From Luteimonas chenhongjianii (GTDB taxonomy: Bacteria > Pseudomonadota > Gammaproteobacteria > Xanthomonadales > Xanthomonadaceae), in the NCBI RefSeq assembly GCF_002327105.1, contig NZ_CP023406.1, forward strand, positions 868,001 through 932,000: DNA of 64,000 nt, in the 5' to 3' direction. The translations under genes were made by a program, and so were the position numbers. Under the pieces are notes generated by a model. The model ran no database searches and was not told the origin of the DNA. It worked only from the letters and a program-made list of their open reading frames with translations. Positions 44,583-55,343 of the stretch are shown here, piece after piece (the first letter of the stretch is position 1; each line of letters opens with the position of its first letter).

Positions 44583-46876
<2,294 letters not shown>

Positions 46877-46910
46877 TCAGTGTATCGGGCGGGCAGAGCG
46901 CGCTGACGCT

Positions 46911-47255
46911 TCAGTCCGCGCAGGCCTCCCGGCGCGTCGCGCCGCCTGACCAGGCCCACATGCGATGCACCTGCGGCTGGAAGGTGTGCAGCACATGGCC
47001 GCAGGTGCCGACTGTGGCCGCCGGCAGGCACGCGGCCCGCGCGCCATCGGGGGCCAGATACCAGAGCGCGCGCTCGGGCGCCGCAGTCACATGCGCCAGC
47101 GTGAGCAGTTCCGCAGCCACGTCGGGCGCCGCCGTGGGTTGCCGGTCATCGCCGGCGAGTGCATCGCAGCGCGTCGGGTCGGCGGTCAGGGATGCAGGCG
47201 TCGTCGCGCATGCGGCGAGCAGGCAGGTCGCGGTCGAAAGCGCGATCGTTCGCAT
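46911..47255 (-). CDS. Small lipoprotein, function unknown
   Basis: A 114-residue protein with signal peptide MRTIALSTATCLLAACATT and a plausible lipobox LAAC (Cys16). The mature part contains several more cysteines (TRCDALAG, AACLPA, GTCGHV, EACAD) and a conserved-looking LAHVTAAPERALWYLAPDG and LHTFQPQVHRMWAW. No family recognised. The cysteines suggest disulphides in the periplasm. It reads in the same direction as the S9 peptidase, ending about 60 bases upstream of it. Confidence 0.7.
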   Translation of the reverse strand: MRTIALSTATCLLAACATTPASLTADPTRCDALAGDDRQPTAAPDVAAELLTLAHVTAAPERALWYLAPDGARAACLPAATVGTCGHVLHTFQPQVHRMWAWSGGATRREACAD

Positions 47256-47337
47256 CGGACATCATCCTTGATCCGGAGAGGCGACCGATCCTACGCAAGC
47301 GCGCGTGGCGGTGCAGGCCGCCACGCATATCGGTGCC

Positions 47338-48033
47338 TCAGCGCCGGCCCTGCCCGAACAGCAGCTGCTTCTCCTCCTCGCTCATCGGCTTGCCGGCATC
47401 CGGATTGACCTCCTTCGCCTTCGCATAGGCACGCTGCGTTGCCGGGCGCGCCTTGATCGCGGCGTGCCAGCGCTGGACTTGCGGGTAGGGCGTCATGTCG
47501 ATCGGCGCCTTGTCGTAGACGCCGATCCACGGATAGGCCGCCATGTCGGCGATCGAATACGCGTTGCCGGCGATGAAGTCGCGGCCCTTCAGGTGCGTGT
47601 CGAGGACCTGCAGCAGGCGGTTGACCTCGTTGGTGTAGCGCTCGATCGCGTAGGGAATCTTCTCCGGCGCATAGACGTTGAAGTGGCCGTACTGGCCGGT
47701 CATCGGGCCAAGGCCGGCCATCTGCCAGAACAGCCATTCCAGCGTCTCGATGCGCGTGCGCGGCTCGGTGGACAGGAACTGGCCGGACTTCTCCGCCAGA
47801 TACAGCAGGATCGCCCCGGATTCGAACACGGTCTGCGGCGCGCCGCCGTCGGCAGGAGCATGGTCGATGATCGCCGGCATCTTGTTGTTCGGCGAGAACG
47901 CGAGGAATTCCGGCTTGAACTGGTCGCCCTTGCCGATGTTGACCGGACGGAGCGTGTAATCGAGTCCGGCCTCTTCGAGGAAGAGGGTGATCTTGTGGCC
48001 GTTGGGCGTTGGCCAGTAGTAGAGGTCGATCAT
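47338..48033 (-). CDS. Glutathione S-transferase (Nu/YfcG-like)
   Basis: A 231-residue GST. The thioredoxin-fold N-terminal domain has MIDLYYWPTPNGHKITLFLEEAGLDY, with the Asn-Gly-His motif of the YfcG/Nu class, PAIIDHAP and FESGAILLYLAEK. The C-terminal helical domain has WLFWQMAGLGPMTGQYGHF and YSIADMAAYPWIGV. Nu-class enzymes reduce disulphides with glutathione. I start at MIDLYYW (48033); the upstream open codons show no protein pattern. Confidence 0.92.
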   Translation of the reverse strand: MIDLYYWPTPNGHKITLFLEEAGLDYTLRPVNIGKGDQFKPEFLAFSPNNKMPAIIDHAPADGGAPQTVFESGAILLYLAEKSGQFLSTEPRTRIETLEWLFWQMAGLGPMTGQYGHFNVYAPEKIPYAIERYTNEVNRLLQVLDTHLKGRDFIAGNAYSIADMAAYPWIGVYDKAPIDMTPYPQVQRWHAAIKARPATQRAYAKAKEVNPDAGKPMSEEEKQLLFGQGRR

Positions 48034-48189
48034 GGGAGATCCACTCGTAGTCGGGTGCTTGAAGTCTAGGCGCGTCGGTGACGGGCAACCTCCACACGAC
48101 GCGTACGGTGTGTTGCGGTTGCCGCCCAAGCGCGCATATGACGACGCCGCCCCGGGGGGCGGCGTCGGAGGGGGTTCCCGCGGCAGGCC

Positions 48190-50790
48190 TTACTGCGCGG
48201 CGCAGTCGAGCCGGTGCGTGGCATCGGTGCCGATGCGCACCTCTGCCAGACCCAGGGTCAGACCTGCCGGAGCGCGCAGCGCGAACGGCGTGCTGACACG
48301 CGTGGTGTCGAGGCCCGCGCCCGCCAGGCACTTGAGCGGAATGCCCGCGGTCACCCACTCGTTGCGCGGCAACGTGGCCAGCCATTCGCGCACCGGCAGC
48401 TCGCCCTTGCAGGCTTCGCCGCAACCGGCGGACAGGACGATGTCGCCACTGGCCGGCAGTGCATCGACACGCAGCGTCACCAGCAGCAGCGAATCGCCAT
48501 TGGTCTCGCGGCTCAGATCGACCGGCGAATGCGACAGCAGTTCGGCGGTGGCATTGCCGGTCCAGGTGAGCAGTCGAGCGCCTTCCTGGGTCTGGTGATC
48601 GACCGCGGCGAGGGTCAACGTGCCGTCGGGCGTGGCGACGCGCGGGTGCAGCACGTCGGCGCCGCGGCCATCCGCGCCGGTGACCACCAGGCGGATGCCG
48701 GGTCCCGGCACGCCACGGGCGAAGAAACCGGCGCTCTTGCCGTCCTCGGCGCTGACCCCGGCGTCTTCCGGCAACGCGGCGAGATTGCCGTCATCGGCGT
48801 AGGTCAGGCCATGGCCGAACGCGAACAGTGGGTCGTAGCCTTCCATGCCCACGTTGTTGACGTACTGGTCGGCGCGGCGCGGCCAGGAGAAGCTGAGCTT
48901 GCCCTTGAAGTCGTGCTGCGGCTGACCGTCTGCGCCGCGCAGGAGCACGTCGGCGATGCCGGCACCCTCCGAGCCCGGCAGCCAGGCTGCGACGAAGGCA
49001 TTGGACGCGTTGATCTCGCGGTTCATCCACAACGGACGGCCGCTGAGGAACACCGAGACCACCGGAATGCCGTCGGCGCGCAGGCGCTTGACCAGCTCGA
49101 GGTCGGCGTCGTCGCCGGGCTTGTACAACAGGTTCGGCAGGTCGCCGAGGAACTCGGCATAGGGCTCCTCGCCGAACACCACGATCGCGACGTCCGGCTT
49201 CTGCCGGTAGCTGCCGTCGATCGCGAGTTCCGCGGTGCCGCCGGCGGCGCCGACCTGCTTGCTGATGCCGTCCCAGATGGTGTCGCCGTTGGGGTAGTCG
49301 GCGCGCTTGGTGCCCGTGCCCTGCCAGTTCAACGTCCAGCCGCCGGACTGCTTGCCCATGTCGTCGGCGCCGTCGCCGGCCACCAGTACGCGCTGGTTCG
49401 CGGCGATCGGCAGGATGCCGTCCTGGTTCTTCAGCAGCACCAGCGATTCGCGCACCGCGCGACGCGCGACCTCGCGATGTTCGGGTGCGCCGAGCAGTTC
49501 GAACTTGCCGCCGAGCGCGCGCTCCGAGGGCTTGGGCGCATCGAACAGGCCCATGCGGAACTTCACCCGCAGGATGCGGCGCACCGCGTCGTCGAGGCGC
49601 TCCATCGGAATCTCACCCGACTGCACGTGCTTGACCGTGCTATCAAAGAGGCCGCGCCAGCTGTCGGGCGCCATCGCCATGTCGAGCCCGGCGTTGAACG
49701 TCGCTGCGCAATCGGTCGTGGTGCAGCCCGGCAGCTGGCCGTGGCCGTTCCAGTCACCCACGACAAAGCCGCCGAAGTTCATGCGGTCCTTCAGCACGTC
49801 GGTCAGCAGTGCCTTGTGTCCGTGCATGCGCTGGCCGTGGACGCTGTTGAAGGAGGCCATGACCGCTTGCGCGCCCGCGGCGATCGCCGGCGGATAGCCG
49901 GCGCCGTGGATGTCGCGCAGTTGCGCTTCGCTCACGGCGGTCTCGCCCTGGTCCTTGCCGCCGGCGGTGCCGCCGTCGCCCAGGTAGTGCTTCACCGAGA
50001 CCATCACATGCTGGTCGTTGAGGAACTCCGGCGAGCCCGCCTTGCCCTGCATGCCTTCGACCACGGCCGGCGCGAACGCAGCGACGATGTCGGGCGATTC
50101 GGAATAGCCCTCGTAGGTACGACCCCAGCGGTCGTCCTGCGGCACGGCGACGGTCGGCGCGAACGCCCATTCCATGCCGGTGGTCCGCGTCTCGATTGCG
50201 GTGACGCGTCCGATCTCGCGCATCAGCTCGGCATTGCGGGTCGCGCCAAGGCCGATGTTGTGCGGGAACAGCGTCGCGCCGACGATGTTGCTCTGGCCGT
50301 GTACGGCGTCGATGCCGAAGATCACCGGGATCGCCTTGCCGCCGCCCGACGTGTCCATCGACGCTTCCCAGAAGGCATCCGACAGCGCCAGCCATGCCGC
50401 CGGCGAGGCGTCATAGCGGCCGCCCGGATCGGAGTTGCCGCCGGCGAGGATCGACCCCAGGCGGTACTTGCGCACGTCCTCGGGCGTGACGTCGGCGATG
50501 TCGCCCTGCACGATCTGGCCGACCTTTTCCTCGACGCTCATCGTCGCCAGCAGGTCGTCGATCTTCTTCTCCAGCTCGGCGTCGTGCGGCAGGGGCCATG
50601 CGGTATCGGGCCAGTTCGCTGCATCGATGGCGCCCGGGTCGGCATCGGCTGCACCGGCCTGTGCGGTTGCCTGGGCGGCGGGGGTCTCGTCGCGCGCACA
50701 TCCGGCGACGCCAACGACAAGCGCGGCGAGCATGGCCGGCAACAGTGCGCGGCGAAGGACATGGCGGACGGGGCGACGCGATTCGATCAT
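48190..50790 (-). CDS. Exported GH3 beta-glucosidase / exo-beta-glucan glucohydrolase
   Basis: An 866-residue glycoside hydrolase. A lipoprotein-type signal (AMLAALVVGVAGCARD) places lipidated Cys near 31. The GH3 TIM-barrel domain has the start-region KIDDLLATMSVEEKVGQIVQ, KHYLGDGG and the nucleophile Asp in GGFVVGDWNGHGQLPG. The alpha/beta domain carries the likely acid/base Glu in VVFGEEPYAEFLGDLPN, the pattern of ExoP/ExoI-type glucohydrolases. A C-terminal beta domain (about 670-866) has disulphide-type cysteines. A cell-envelope enzyme releasing glucose from beta-glucan oligosaccharides is likely. An operator palindrome lies 60 bases upstream of its ATG, shared with the divergent LacI gene. 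GGAGC ribosome binding site. Confidence 0.94.
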   Translation of the reverse strand: MIESRRPVRHVLRRALLPAMLAALVVGVAGCARDETPAAQATAQAGAADADPGAIDAANWPDTAWPLPHDAELEKKIDDLLATMSVEEKVGQIVQGDIADVTPEDVRKYRLGSILAGGNSDPGGRYDASPAAWLALSDAFWEASMDTSGGGKAIPVIFGIDAVHGQSNIVGATLFPHNIGLGATRNAELMREIGRVTAIETRTTGMEWAFAPTVAVPQDDRWGRTYEGYSESPDIVAAFAPAVVEGMQGKAGSPEFLNDQHVMVSVKHYLGDGGTAGGKDQGETAVSEAQLRDIHGAGYPPAIAAGAQAVMASFNSVHGQRMHGHKALLTDVLKDRMNFGGFVVGDWNGHGQLPGCTTTDCAATFNAGLDMAMAPDSWRGLFDSTVKHVQSGEIPMERLDDAVRRILRVKFRMGLFDAPKPSERALGGKFELLGAPEHREVARRAVRESLVLLKNQDGILPIAANQRVLVAGDGADDMGKQSGGWTLNWQGTGTKRADYPNGDTIWDGISKQVGAAGGTAELAIDGSYRQKPDVAIVVFGEEPYAEFLGDLPNLLYKPGDDADLELVKRLRADGIPVVSVFLSGRPLWMNREINASNAFVAAWLPGSEGAGIADVLLRGADGQPQHDFKGKLSFSWPRRADQYVNNVGMEGYDPLFAFGHGLTYADDGNLAALPEDAGVSAEDGKSAGFFARGVPGPGIRLVVTGADGRGADVLHPRVATPDGTLTLAAVDHQTQEGARLLTWTGNATAELLSHSPVDLSRETNGDSLLLVTLRVDALPASGDIVLSAGCGEACKGELPVREWLATLPRNEWVTAGIPLKCLAGAGLDTTRVSTPFALRAPAGLTLGLAEVRIGTDATHRLDCAAQ

Positions 50791-50849
50791 CGAAGAGCTC
50801 CGGGAAAGCGGCAGAGGCCGCAGGATGGGCTGTCACGCTGGCGCAGCGA

Positions 50850-50863
50850 TGACAGCGTTGTCA
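50850..50863. promoter_or_regulatory. LacI-type operator between the GH3 and LacI-regulator genes
   Basis: TGACAGCGTTGTCA, half-sites TGACA and TGTCA around GCGT. The same pattern occurs at 58477-58492 and 60160-60173 (core ACGC in the latter). Its place between the divergent GH3 gene (60 bases upstream of its start) and the regulator (110 bases upstream) suggests control of the hydrolase and autoregulation. Confidence 0.75.
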
Positions 50864-50972
50864 CGCGGCGGCTAGCATACCGGCGCAAGCCCGCGGGCGC
50901 TTGCTGCACGGCGACATGCACGCCGGCGCGGGATCCTGCGGCGACTCTGGCAGAATCGGGACCGAAACGAGG

Positions 50973-51998
50973 ATGGCCGGATTGAACAGCATGCGGGTGC
51001 GGATCGAGGATGTCGCGGAAGCGGCGGGCGTGTCGATGAAGACGGTCTCGCGCGTGCTCAACCATGAGCCGAATGTCTCGGAGCGCACGCGCGTCGCCGT
51101 CGAGACGGCAGTGGAAAAGCTGCAGTACCGCCCGCTGGCATCGGCCCGGCTGCTGGCCGGCCGCCGCTCCTATCTGGTCGCGATGCTCTACGACAATCCA
51201 TCGAGCAACTATCTGATGGAGGTCGAACTCGGCGTGCTCGATGCCTGCCAGTCGCAGCACTACAACCTGATGCTGGCGCCGGTCGACTACACCGCGCGCG
51301 ACATCGTGGCCAAGGTCGAGGCGATGATCGCGCAGTCCCAGCTCGATGGCGTGGTGCTCACGCCACCGATCACCGACGATGCCTCGCTACTGGCGCGGCT
51401 GGATGAACTGGGCGTCCCGTACGCGAGCATTTCGGCGCAGGAGCAGAACCGCCGCATCGGCACGGTGGTCGACGAGCGCAGCGCCGCCCGCGACGTCGTG
51501 CTGCATCTCGCATCGCTCGGCCACCGGCGCATCGCCCACATCAAGGGCCACGCCGCGCACGGCGCCAGCCGCTGGCGCCTGGCGGGCTACCGCGATGGAC
51601 TCAAGGAGGCGGGTCTGGAGTACGACGCCTCGCTGGTGGTTGCCGGCAAGTTCTTCTACGAATCCGGCTTCGATGCGACCAACAGGCTGCTCGACCTGCC
51701 GCAGCCGCCGACCGCCGTCTTCGCTGCCAACGACGACATGGCCGCCGGCGCGATCTGCGCCATCTGCGAGCGCGGTCTCTCGGTCCCCAGGGACGTTTCG
51801 GTCTGCGGCTTCGACGACATGCCGATCGCACGGCACATCTATCCGTCACTGACCACGGTGCGCCAGCCCAGCCGCGAGATGGGGCGCCTGGCTGGCCTGG
51901 AACTGCTCAAGGCGATCCGCGACAGCAGCGCCGGCGAAACCCTGGAGCTGCCCTACGCGCTGCAGGTGCGCAAATCGACGGGACCGGTGCGCGCCTGA
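50973..51998 (+). CDS. LacI-family transcriptional regulator of the glucan locus
   Basis: A 341-residue repressor. The HTH and hinge are [31 protein letters not shown] and [14 protein letters not shown]. The periplasmic-binding-protein-like ligand domain follows ([50 protein letters not shown] and [26 protein letters not shown]). The effector is probably a glucose-type sugar or cello-/laminari-oligosaccharide, judged from the GH3 and the transporter. Start at the ATG at 50973; another ATG at 50991 would remove six residues. Its proposed targets are the three palindromes in the locus. Confidence 0.93.
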   Translation: MAGLNSMRVRIEDVAEAAGVSMKTVSRVLNHEPNVSERTRVAVETAVEKLQYRPLASARLLAGRRSYLVAMLYDNPSSNYLMEVELGVLDACQSQHYNLMLAPVDYTARDIVAKVEAMIAQSQLDGVVLTPPITDDASLLARLDELGVPYASISAQEQNRRIGTVVDERSAARDVVLHLASLGHRRIAHIKGHAAHGASRWRLAGYRDGLKEAGLEYDASLVVAGKFFYESGFDATNRLLDLPQPPTAVFAANDDMAAGAICAICERGLSVPRDVSVCGFDDMPIARHIYPSLTTVRQPSREMGRLAGLELLKAIRDSSAGETLELPYALQVRKSTGPVRA

Positions 51999-52010
51999 CG
52001 CGCGCACCGG
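51984..52010. terminator. GC-rich hairpin between the convergent LacI and halogenase-like genes
   Basis: A 10-bp inverted repeat CCGGTGCGCG / CGCGCACCGG (51984-51993 and 52001-52010) with a 7-base loop that contains the TGA of the LacI gene. It has no T run on either strand, so termination is inferred from position between two convergent genes only. Confidence 0.4.
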
Positions 52011-52020
52011 ACCTGCAGGC

Positions 52021-53523
52021 TCAGACCGGAGCGGCAGGGCAGTAGCCGCGTACGTAGGTCTCGTGCGCGGGCAGCTGGGCGAGCGTGCGCGCCACGCGTT
52101 CGCGGATCTGGCCCAGGAAGCGTGAGAGTTCCGCATCGTCCATCAGGTCGGCCGTCGGGTGGTGGCTGCGCGGCACGAGCCCCTGGCCGAGCATGACCTG
52201 GACCCACGAATTCTCGGCGAACAGCTCGAAGCCCTCGCGGAACACCCGGCCGCTGTCGGCGAACAGGGCGATGCGATGCGCCAGCGAGTCGGGCACCTGC
52301 ATCTCCCGGCAGGCGCGCCAGAACGGGGTGTCGTCGCGGTCGGTCACCTTGTAGTGCAGGATCACGAAATCGCGGATGCTCTCGATCTCCTCGCGCGACT
52401 GCCGGTTGTACTCGTCGACATCGGTCTGCCTGATGCCGGCGGCGGGGAACAGCTGGAGCAGGCGGATGATGCCGCGCTGGATCAGATGGATGCTGGTCGA
52501 TTCCAGCGGTTCGAGAAAGCCGCTCGCAAGCCCGAGCGCGACGCAGTTGCCGTGCCAGGTACGCTCGCGCTGACCCGGGCGGAAGCGGATGGTGCGCGGC
52601 TCCACCAGTCGCTCGCCCTGGAGGTTGGCCAGCAGCGTCTCGCGCGCCTGCGCATCGTCGATGTAGCGGCTGGCGTAGACGATGCCGTTGCCGACGCGGT
52701 GCTGCAGCGGAATCCGCCATTGCCAGCCCGCCTCGCGCGCGGTCGAGCGCGTGTACGGCACCGCGGGCCCGACCGACGCGGTCTGGACCGCGATCGCGCT
52801 GTCGCACAGCAGCCAGTGCGACCAGTCCTCGTAGCCCACACCGAGCGCCTGCTCGATCAGCAGGCCGCGAAAACCCGTGCAATCGATGAAGAGATCGCCT
52901 TCGATGCGCTCGCCCGAAGCGAGCACCAGGGCCTCGATATTCCCCGAGGCACGGTCGGCCTGCACCTCGGCGATGCGTCCCTCGATGCGGCGCACGCCAT
53001 GCGATTCGCTAAACCTGCGCAGGTAGCGCGCGTACAGGCCGGCGTCCATGTGGAAGGCATAGTTGAGACCGTTCTCGGGCAGATGCGCGAAGCGGTCCTC
53101 GAGCGCGGCGCGCAGTTCCAGGCAGTAGTCGCCGTAATCGCCGGCGAGGCCGCGCGAGCGGCCGCGATGCCAGAAGTGCTGGAAGCCCGCGCTCCAATGG
53201 TCCTTGCCGGTGGTGCCGAACGAATGGACGTACTCCTCGCCGCGCGCCTTCCAGTCGGCGAAGCGGATGCCGAGCTTGAAGGTGGCCTGGGTCGCGGCCA
53301 TGAACTCGCGCTCGTCGAGCCCGAGCGCGCGGTGGAACGTCACCAGTGTCGGGATCGTCGCCTCGCCGACGCCGACGGTCGGAATCTCGTCCGACTCGAC
53401 GAGCACGATGTCGAGCATCGGACCCAGCGTGCGGGAAATGCCGGCGGCCGCCATCCAGCCCGCGGTGCCGCCGCCGGCAATCACGACGCGGCGTACCGCC
53501 GTGTTGGGAGGGGTCTCTTGCAT
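52021..53523 (-). CDS. Tryptophan-7-halogenase-like flavoprotein of the glucan locus
   Basis: A 500-residue flavoprotein with the full halogenase signature set: GGGTAGW at 18-23, the catalytic-type Lys83 in QATFKLGIRF, WxWxIP as GWQWRIPLQ, and Glu in SGFLEPLESTSIHL, the position of the second catalytic residue of PrnA. No biosynthetic genes are near; instead it is the last gene of a receptor-SapC-cupin-halogenase series that recurs in glycan-utilisation loci of xanthomonads and caulobacters. The natural substrate is unknown; modification of a protein, peptide or sugar is possible. Start is 11 bases after the cupin gene stop. Confidence 0.9.
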   Translation of the reverse strand: MQETPPNTAVRRVVIAGGGTAGWMAAAGISRTLGPMLDIVLVESDEIPTVGVGEATIPTLVTFHRALGLDEREFMAATQATFKLGIRFADWKARGEEYVHSFGTTGKDHWSAGFQHFWHRGRSRGLAGDYGDYCLELRAALEDRFAHLPENGLNYAFHMDAGLYARYLRRFSESHGVRRIEGRIAEVQADRASGNIEALVLASGERIEGDLFIDCTGFRGLLIEQALGVGYEDWSHWLLCDSAIAVQTASVGPAVPYTRSTAREAGWQWRIPLQHRVGNGIVYASRYIDDAQARETLLANLQGERLVEPRTIRFRPGQRERTWHGNCVALGLASGFLEPLESTSIHLIQRGIIRLLQLFPAAGIRQTDVDEYNRQSREEIESIRDFVILHYKVTDRDDTPFWRACREMQVPDSLAHRIALFADSGRVFREGFELFAENSWVQVMLGQGLVPRSHHPTADLMDDAELSRFLGQIRERVARTLAQLPAHETYVRGYCPAAPV

Positions 53524-53534
53524 CGTGTGCTCCG

Positions 53535-54551
53535 TCAGCGGTTGAGTCGTTGCAGCAGGCGGGTGCGCAGCCTGCGCGCGAGCTCGTCATCGAGCGGTGC
53601 CAGCAGGCCGCGCGCCGCCTCGGGAATATGGCCGGCGGTGTCGGCATCGGCGCCGAAGACGTAGTGGTCGAACACGTCGCGCCAGATCTCGCGCTGCGCC
53701 GGCGGCAGGTCGCGCACCGTCATCAACGCCAGCATCAGGGCGTTCATCGGCGTGTCCATCCGGGCCGGCGACTGGCGCCACCAGTAGTTCACCAGCACGT
53801 TGAAATCCGCGAGGCCTTCCATGTGGTGCCACCACATCGAGGGGATGAGGATCGCATCGCCCGGGTCGAGCTCGGCGACCATCGCATGGCGCATCGCTTC
53901 GGCAAAGCGCGGGAAACGCTGCAGGTCGGGCGCTGCGAAATCGACCAGGCTGATCGGCTGGCCGGCCGGGGTGAGGTCCAGCGGACCGATGTAGAGATTG
54001 CGCAGCTGCCCGGGTGGAAACAGCGTCACGCGGCGCCGTCCGGCGACGACGCAGGCCAGATTGTCCGGTACGTCCTGGTGCGCGGCGATGCGGCTGCGGT
54101 TGCCGATCCAGATGCTCGCCAGCGGATCGCGCGGGCCGAAACCGATGGGGTTGTCGGAGCGGAAGCCCGGCAGCCAGGTATCGACCGTCGTCGAGGCGAC
54201 ATAGATCGACGGCGGCGCCGCGGATGCGGCCTCGCGCAGCAGCGTGCGCAGGACCACGTCGAGCGGCACGTGCTCGCGGCGGAAGTTGAAGCCGCGCAGG
54301 TCGTCGTTGTAGAAGAAGCGCCCCCGGATTTCCGGCGGCCCGACCGTAGCCACGACCGGTGCAGCGTCGGGACGCAGGAAGCCGCGCAGATACTCCGCTG
54401 CCGACGCCGCGCCTGCGCGGGCGGCCTGCACCATCGGCCAATGGCCGACCACGCCGCGCAGCACCACGGGGCGATCGCCGTCGAGGAGTGCGTCGGGCAG
54501 CGCCTCCGCACGCACGTCGTGACGCTCGGGGATCGCCTCAGGCCCGGACAT
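53535..54551 (-). CDS. Cupin-like (JmjC-type) domain protein
   Basis: A 338-residue cupin_8-type 2-oxoglutarate-oxygenase-like protein. The iron facial triad is His158 and Asp160 in RIAAHQDVPDNLACVV and a distal His in MWWHHMEGL (242/243). The common neighbours RRRVTLFPPGQLRNLYIGPLD and GDAILIPSMWWHHM are diagnostic. Such enzymes hydroxylate proteins or small molecules. It is located between SapC and the halogenase-like gene, with a 14-base overlap with SapC, so the three are co-translated. The substrate is unknown; proteins of the outer membrane or the receptor are candidates. Confidence 0.9.
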   Translation of the reverse strand: MSGPEAIPERHDVRAEALPDALLDGDRPVVLRGVVGHWPMVQAARAGAASAAEYLRGFLRPDAAPVVATVGPPEIRGRFFYNDDLRGFNFRREHVPLDVVLRTLLREAASAAPPSIYVASTTVDTWLPGFRSDNPIGFGPRDPLASIWIGNRSRIAAHQDVPDNLACVVAGRRRVTLFPPGQLRNLYIGPLDLTPAGQPISLVDFAAPDLQRFPRFAEAMRHAMVAELDPGDAILIPSMWWHHMEGLADFNVLVNYWWRQSPARMDTPMNALMLALMTVRDLPPAQREIWRDVFDHYVFGADADTAGHIPEAARGLLAPLDDELARRLRTRLLQRLNR

Positions 54552-55239
54552 GGCGCCGGTTCATGCGGTCGATGAGGTCGCGGAAACGCGACATGGAGGC
54601 GATCGCCATGTAGATCGGCTCGAGATGGCCGCCAGTGTGCAATGCCGCGATCGCAGCGCCGTCGAGTGCGCGCAGCCGAGCCTCGTCGATGATGTGGAAG
54701 CCGCTCAGCCGGTGCGGCTGGCCATCGTCGAGCCGGATGTCGAGCGTGAATGGTTCGAGCAGTGCATGGCTCTGCAACGCGGCCACGAAGTCCGGCAGGG
54801 CGGCGATGCCGGCCTGCAGACGCAGCAGGATCTCCTGGATGCGCTGCAGATGCGGCGCGATGCCGCCGTGCGCCAGGAACAGCGGTTCGCCCTCGCCACT
54901 GCGGGCGCGTGGATGATCCAGGTCGATGTGGATCGTGGACGAGCCGCCGCTCATGCCGATCAGGAAAGGTTGCCGCGCGATCGCAAGCGGCACGTGGTGG
55001 GCGCCCCATCCGGACGCGTCGAGAAAAAGGTTGCTGCCTTGCTGCAGGCCGAGCAGCGCCAGTGGTTGCACGCGGTCGCCGTCGACGCGGAAGACGACGG
55101 GGTAATGCGGCTGCAGGTCGCGGAACTCTTCGGGGAAGGTCGGGGCGACCATGACATCGTCGCCGAGCGAGGGCGCATGGCGGATATCGATACGCAGGTC
55201 GCGATGCGCGACCGGATCGAGCTGTACGTGATTGGTCAT
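54538..55239 (-). CDS. SapC family protein
   Basis: A 233-residue SapC-like protein; the name comes from a surface-layer/toxin-associated protein of Campylobacter, but the role is unknown. Seen blocks: APTFPEEFRDLQPHYPVVF, LLGLQQGSNLFLDASGWGAHHVPLAIARQPFLIG, and the C-terminal LSGFHIIDEARLRALDGAAIAALHTGGHLEPIYMAIASM, highly conserved in this family. No signal peptide, so cytoplasmic. It is placed directly downstream of the TonB-dependent receptor (105 bases). ATG at 55239. Confidence 0.9.
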   Translation of the reverse strand: MTNHVQLDPVAHRDLRIDIRHAPSLGDDVMVAPTFPEEFRDLQPHYPVVFRVDGDRVQPLALLGLQQGSNLFLDASGWGAHHVPLAIARQPFLIGMSGGSSTIHIDLDHPRARSGEGEPLFLAHGGIAPHLQRIQEILLRLQAGIAALPDFVAALQSHALLEPFTLDIRLDDGQPHRLSGFHIIDEARLRALDGAAIAALHTGGHLEPIYMAIASMSRFRDLIDRMNRRHVRA

Positions 55240-55343
55240 CGGGTGCCGACGGTTCCTGGCGCGGGAAGCGCGTGCGCAGCATAACGCTGCGTGGACCACG
55301 GGACCGCCGCGCACCCCTTGCAGGTGCGCGGCGGCATGACGCG

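Noticed and set aside
50831..50854. Inverted TGTCA...TGACA around 50831-50854 as another operator
   Set aside because: Half-site order and spacing differ from the three consistent sites, and it overlaps the better palindrome.
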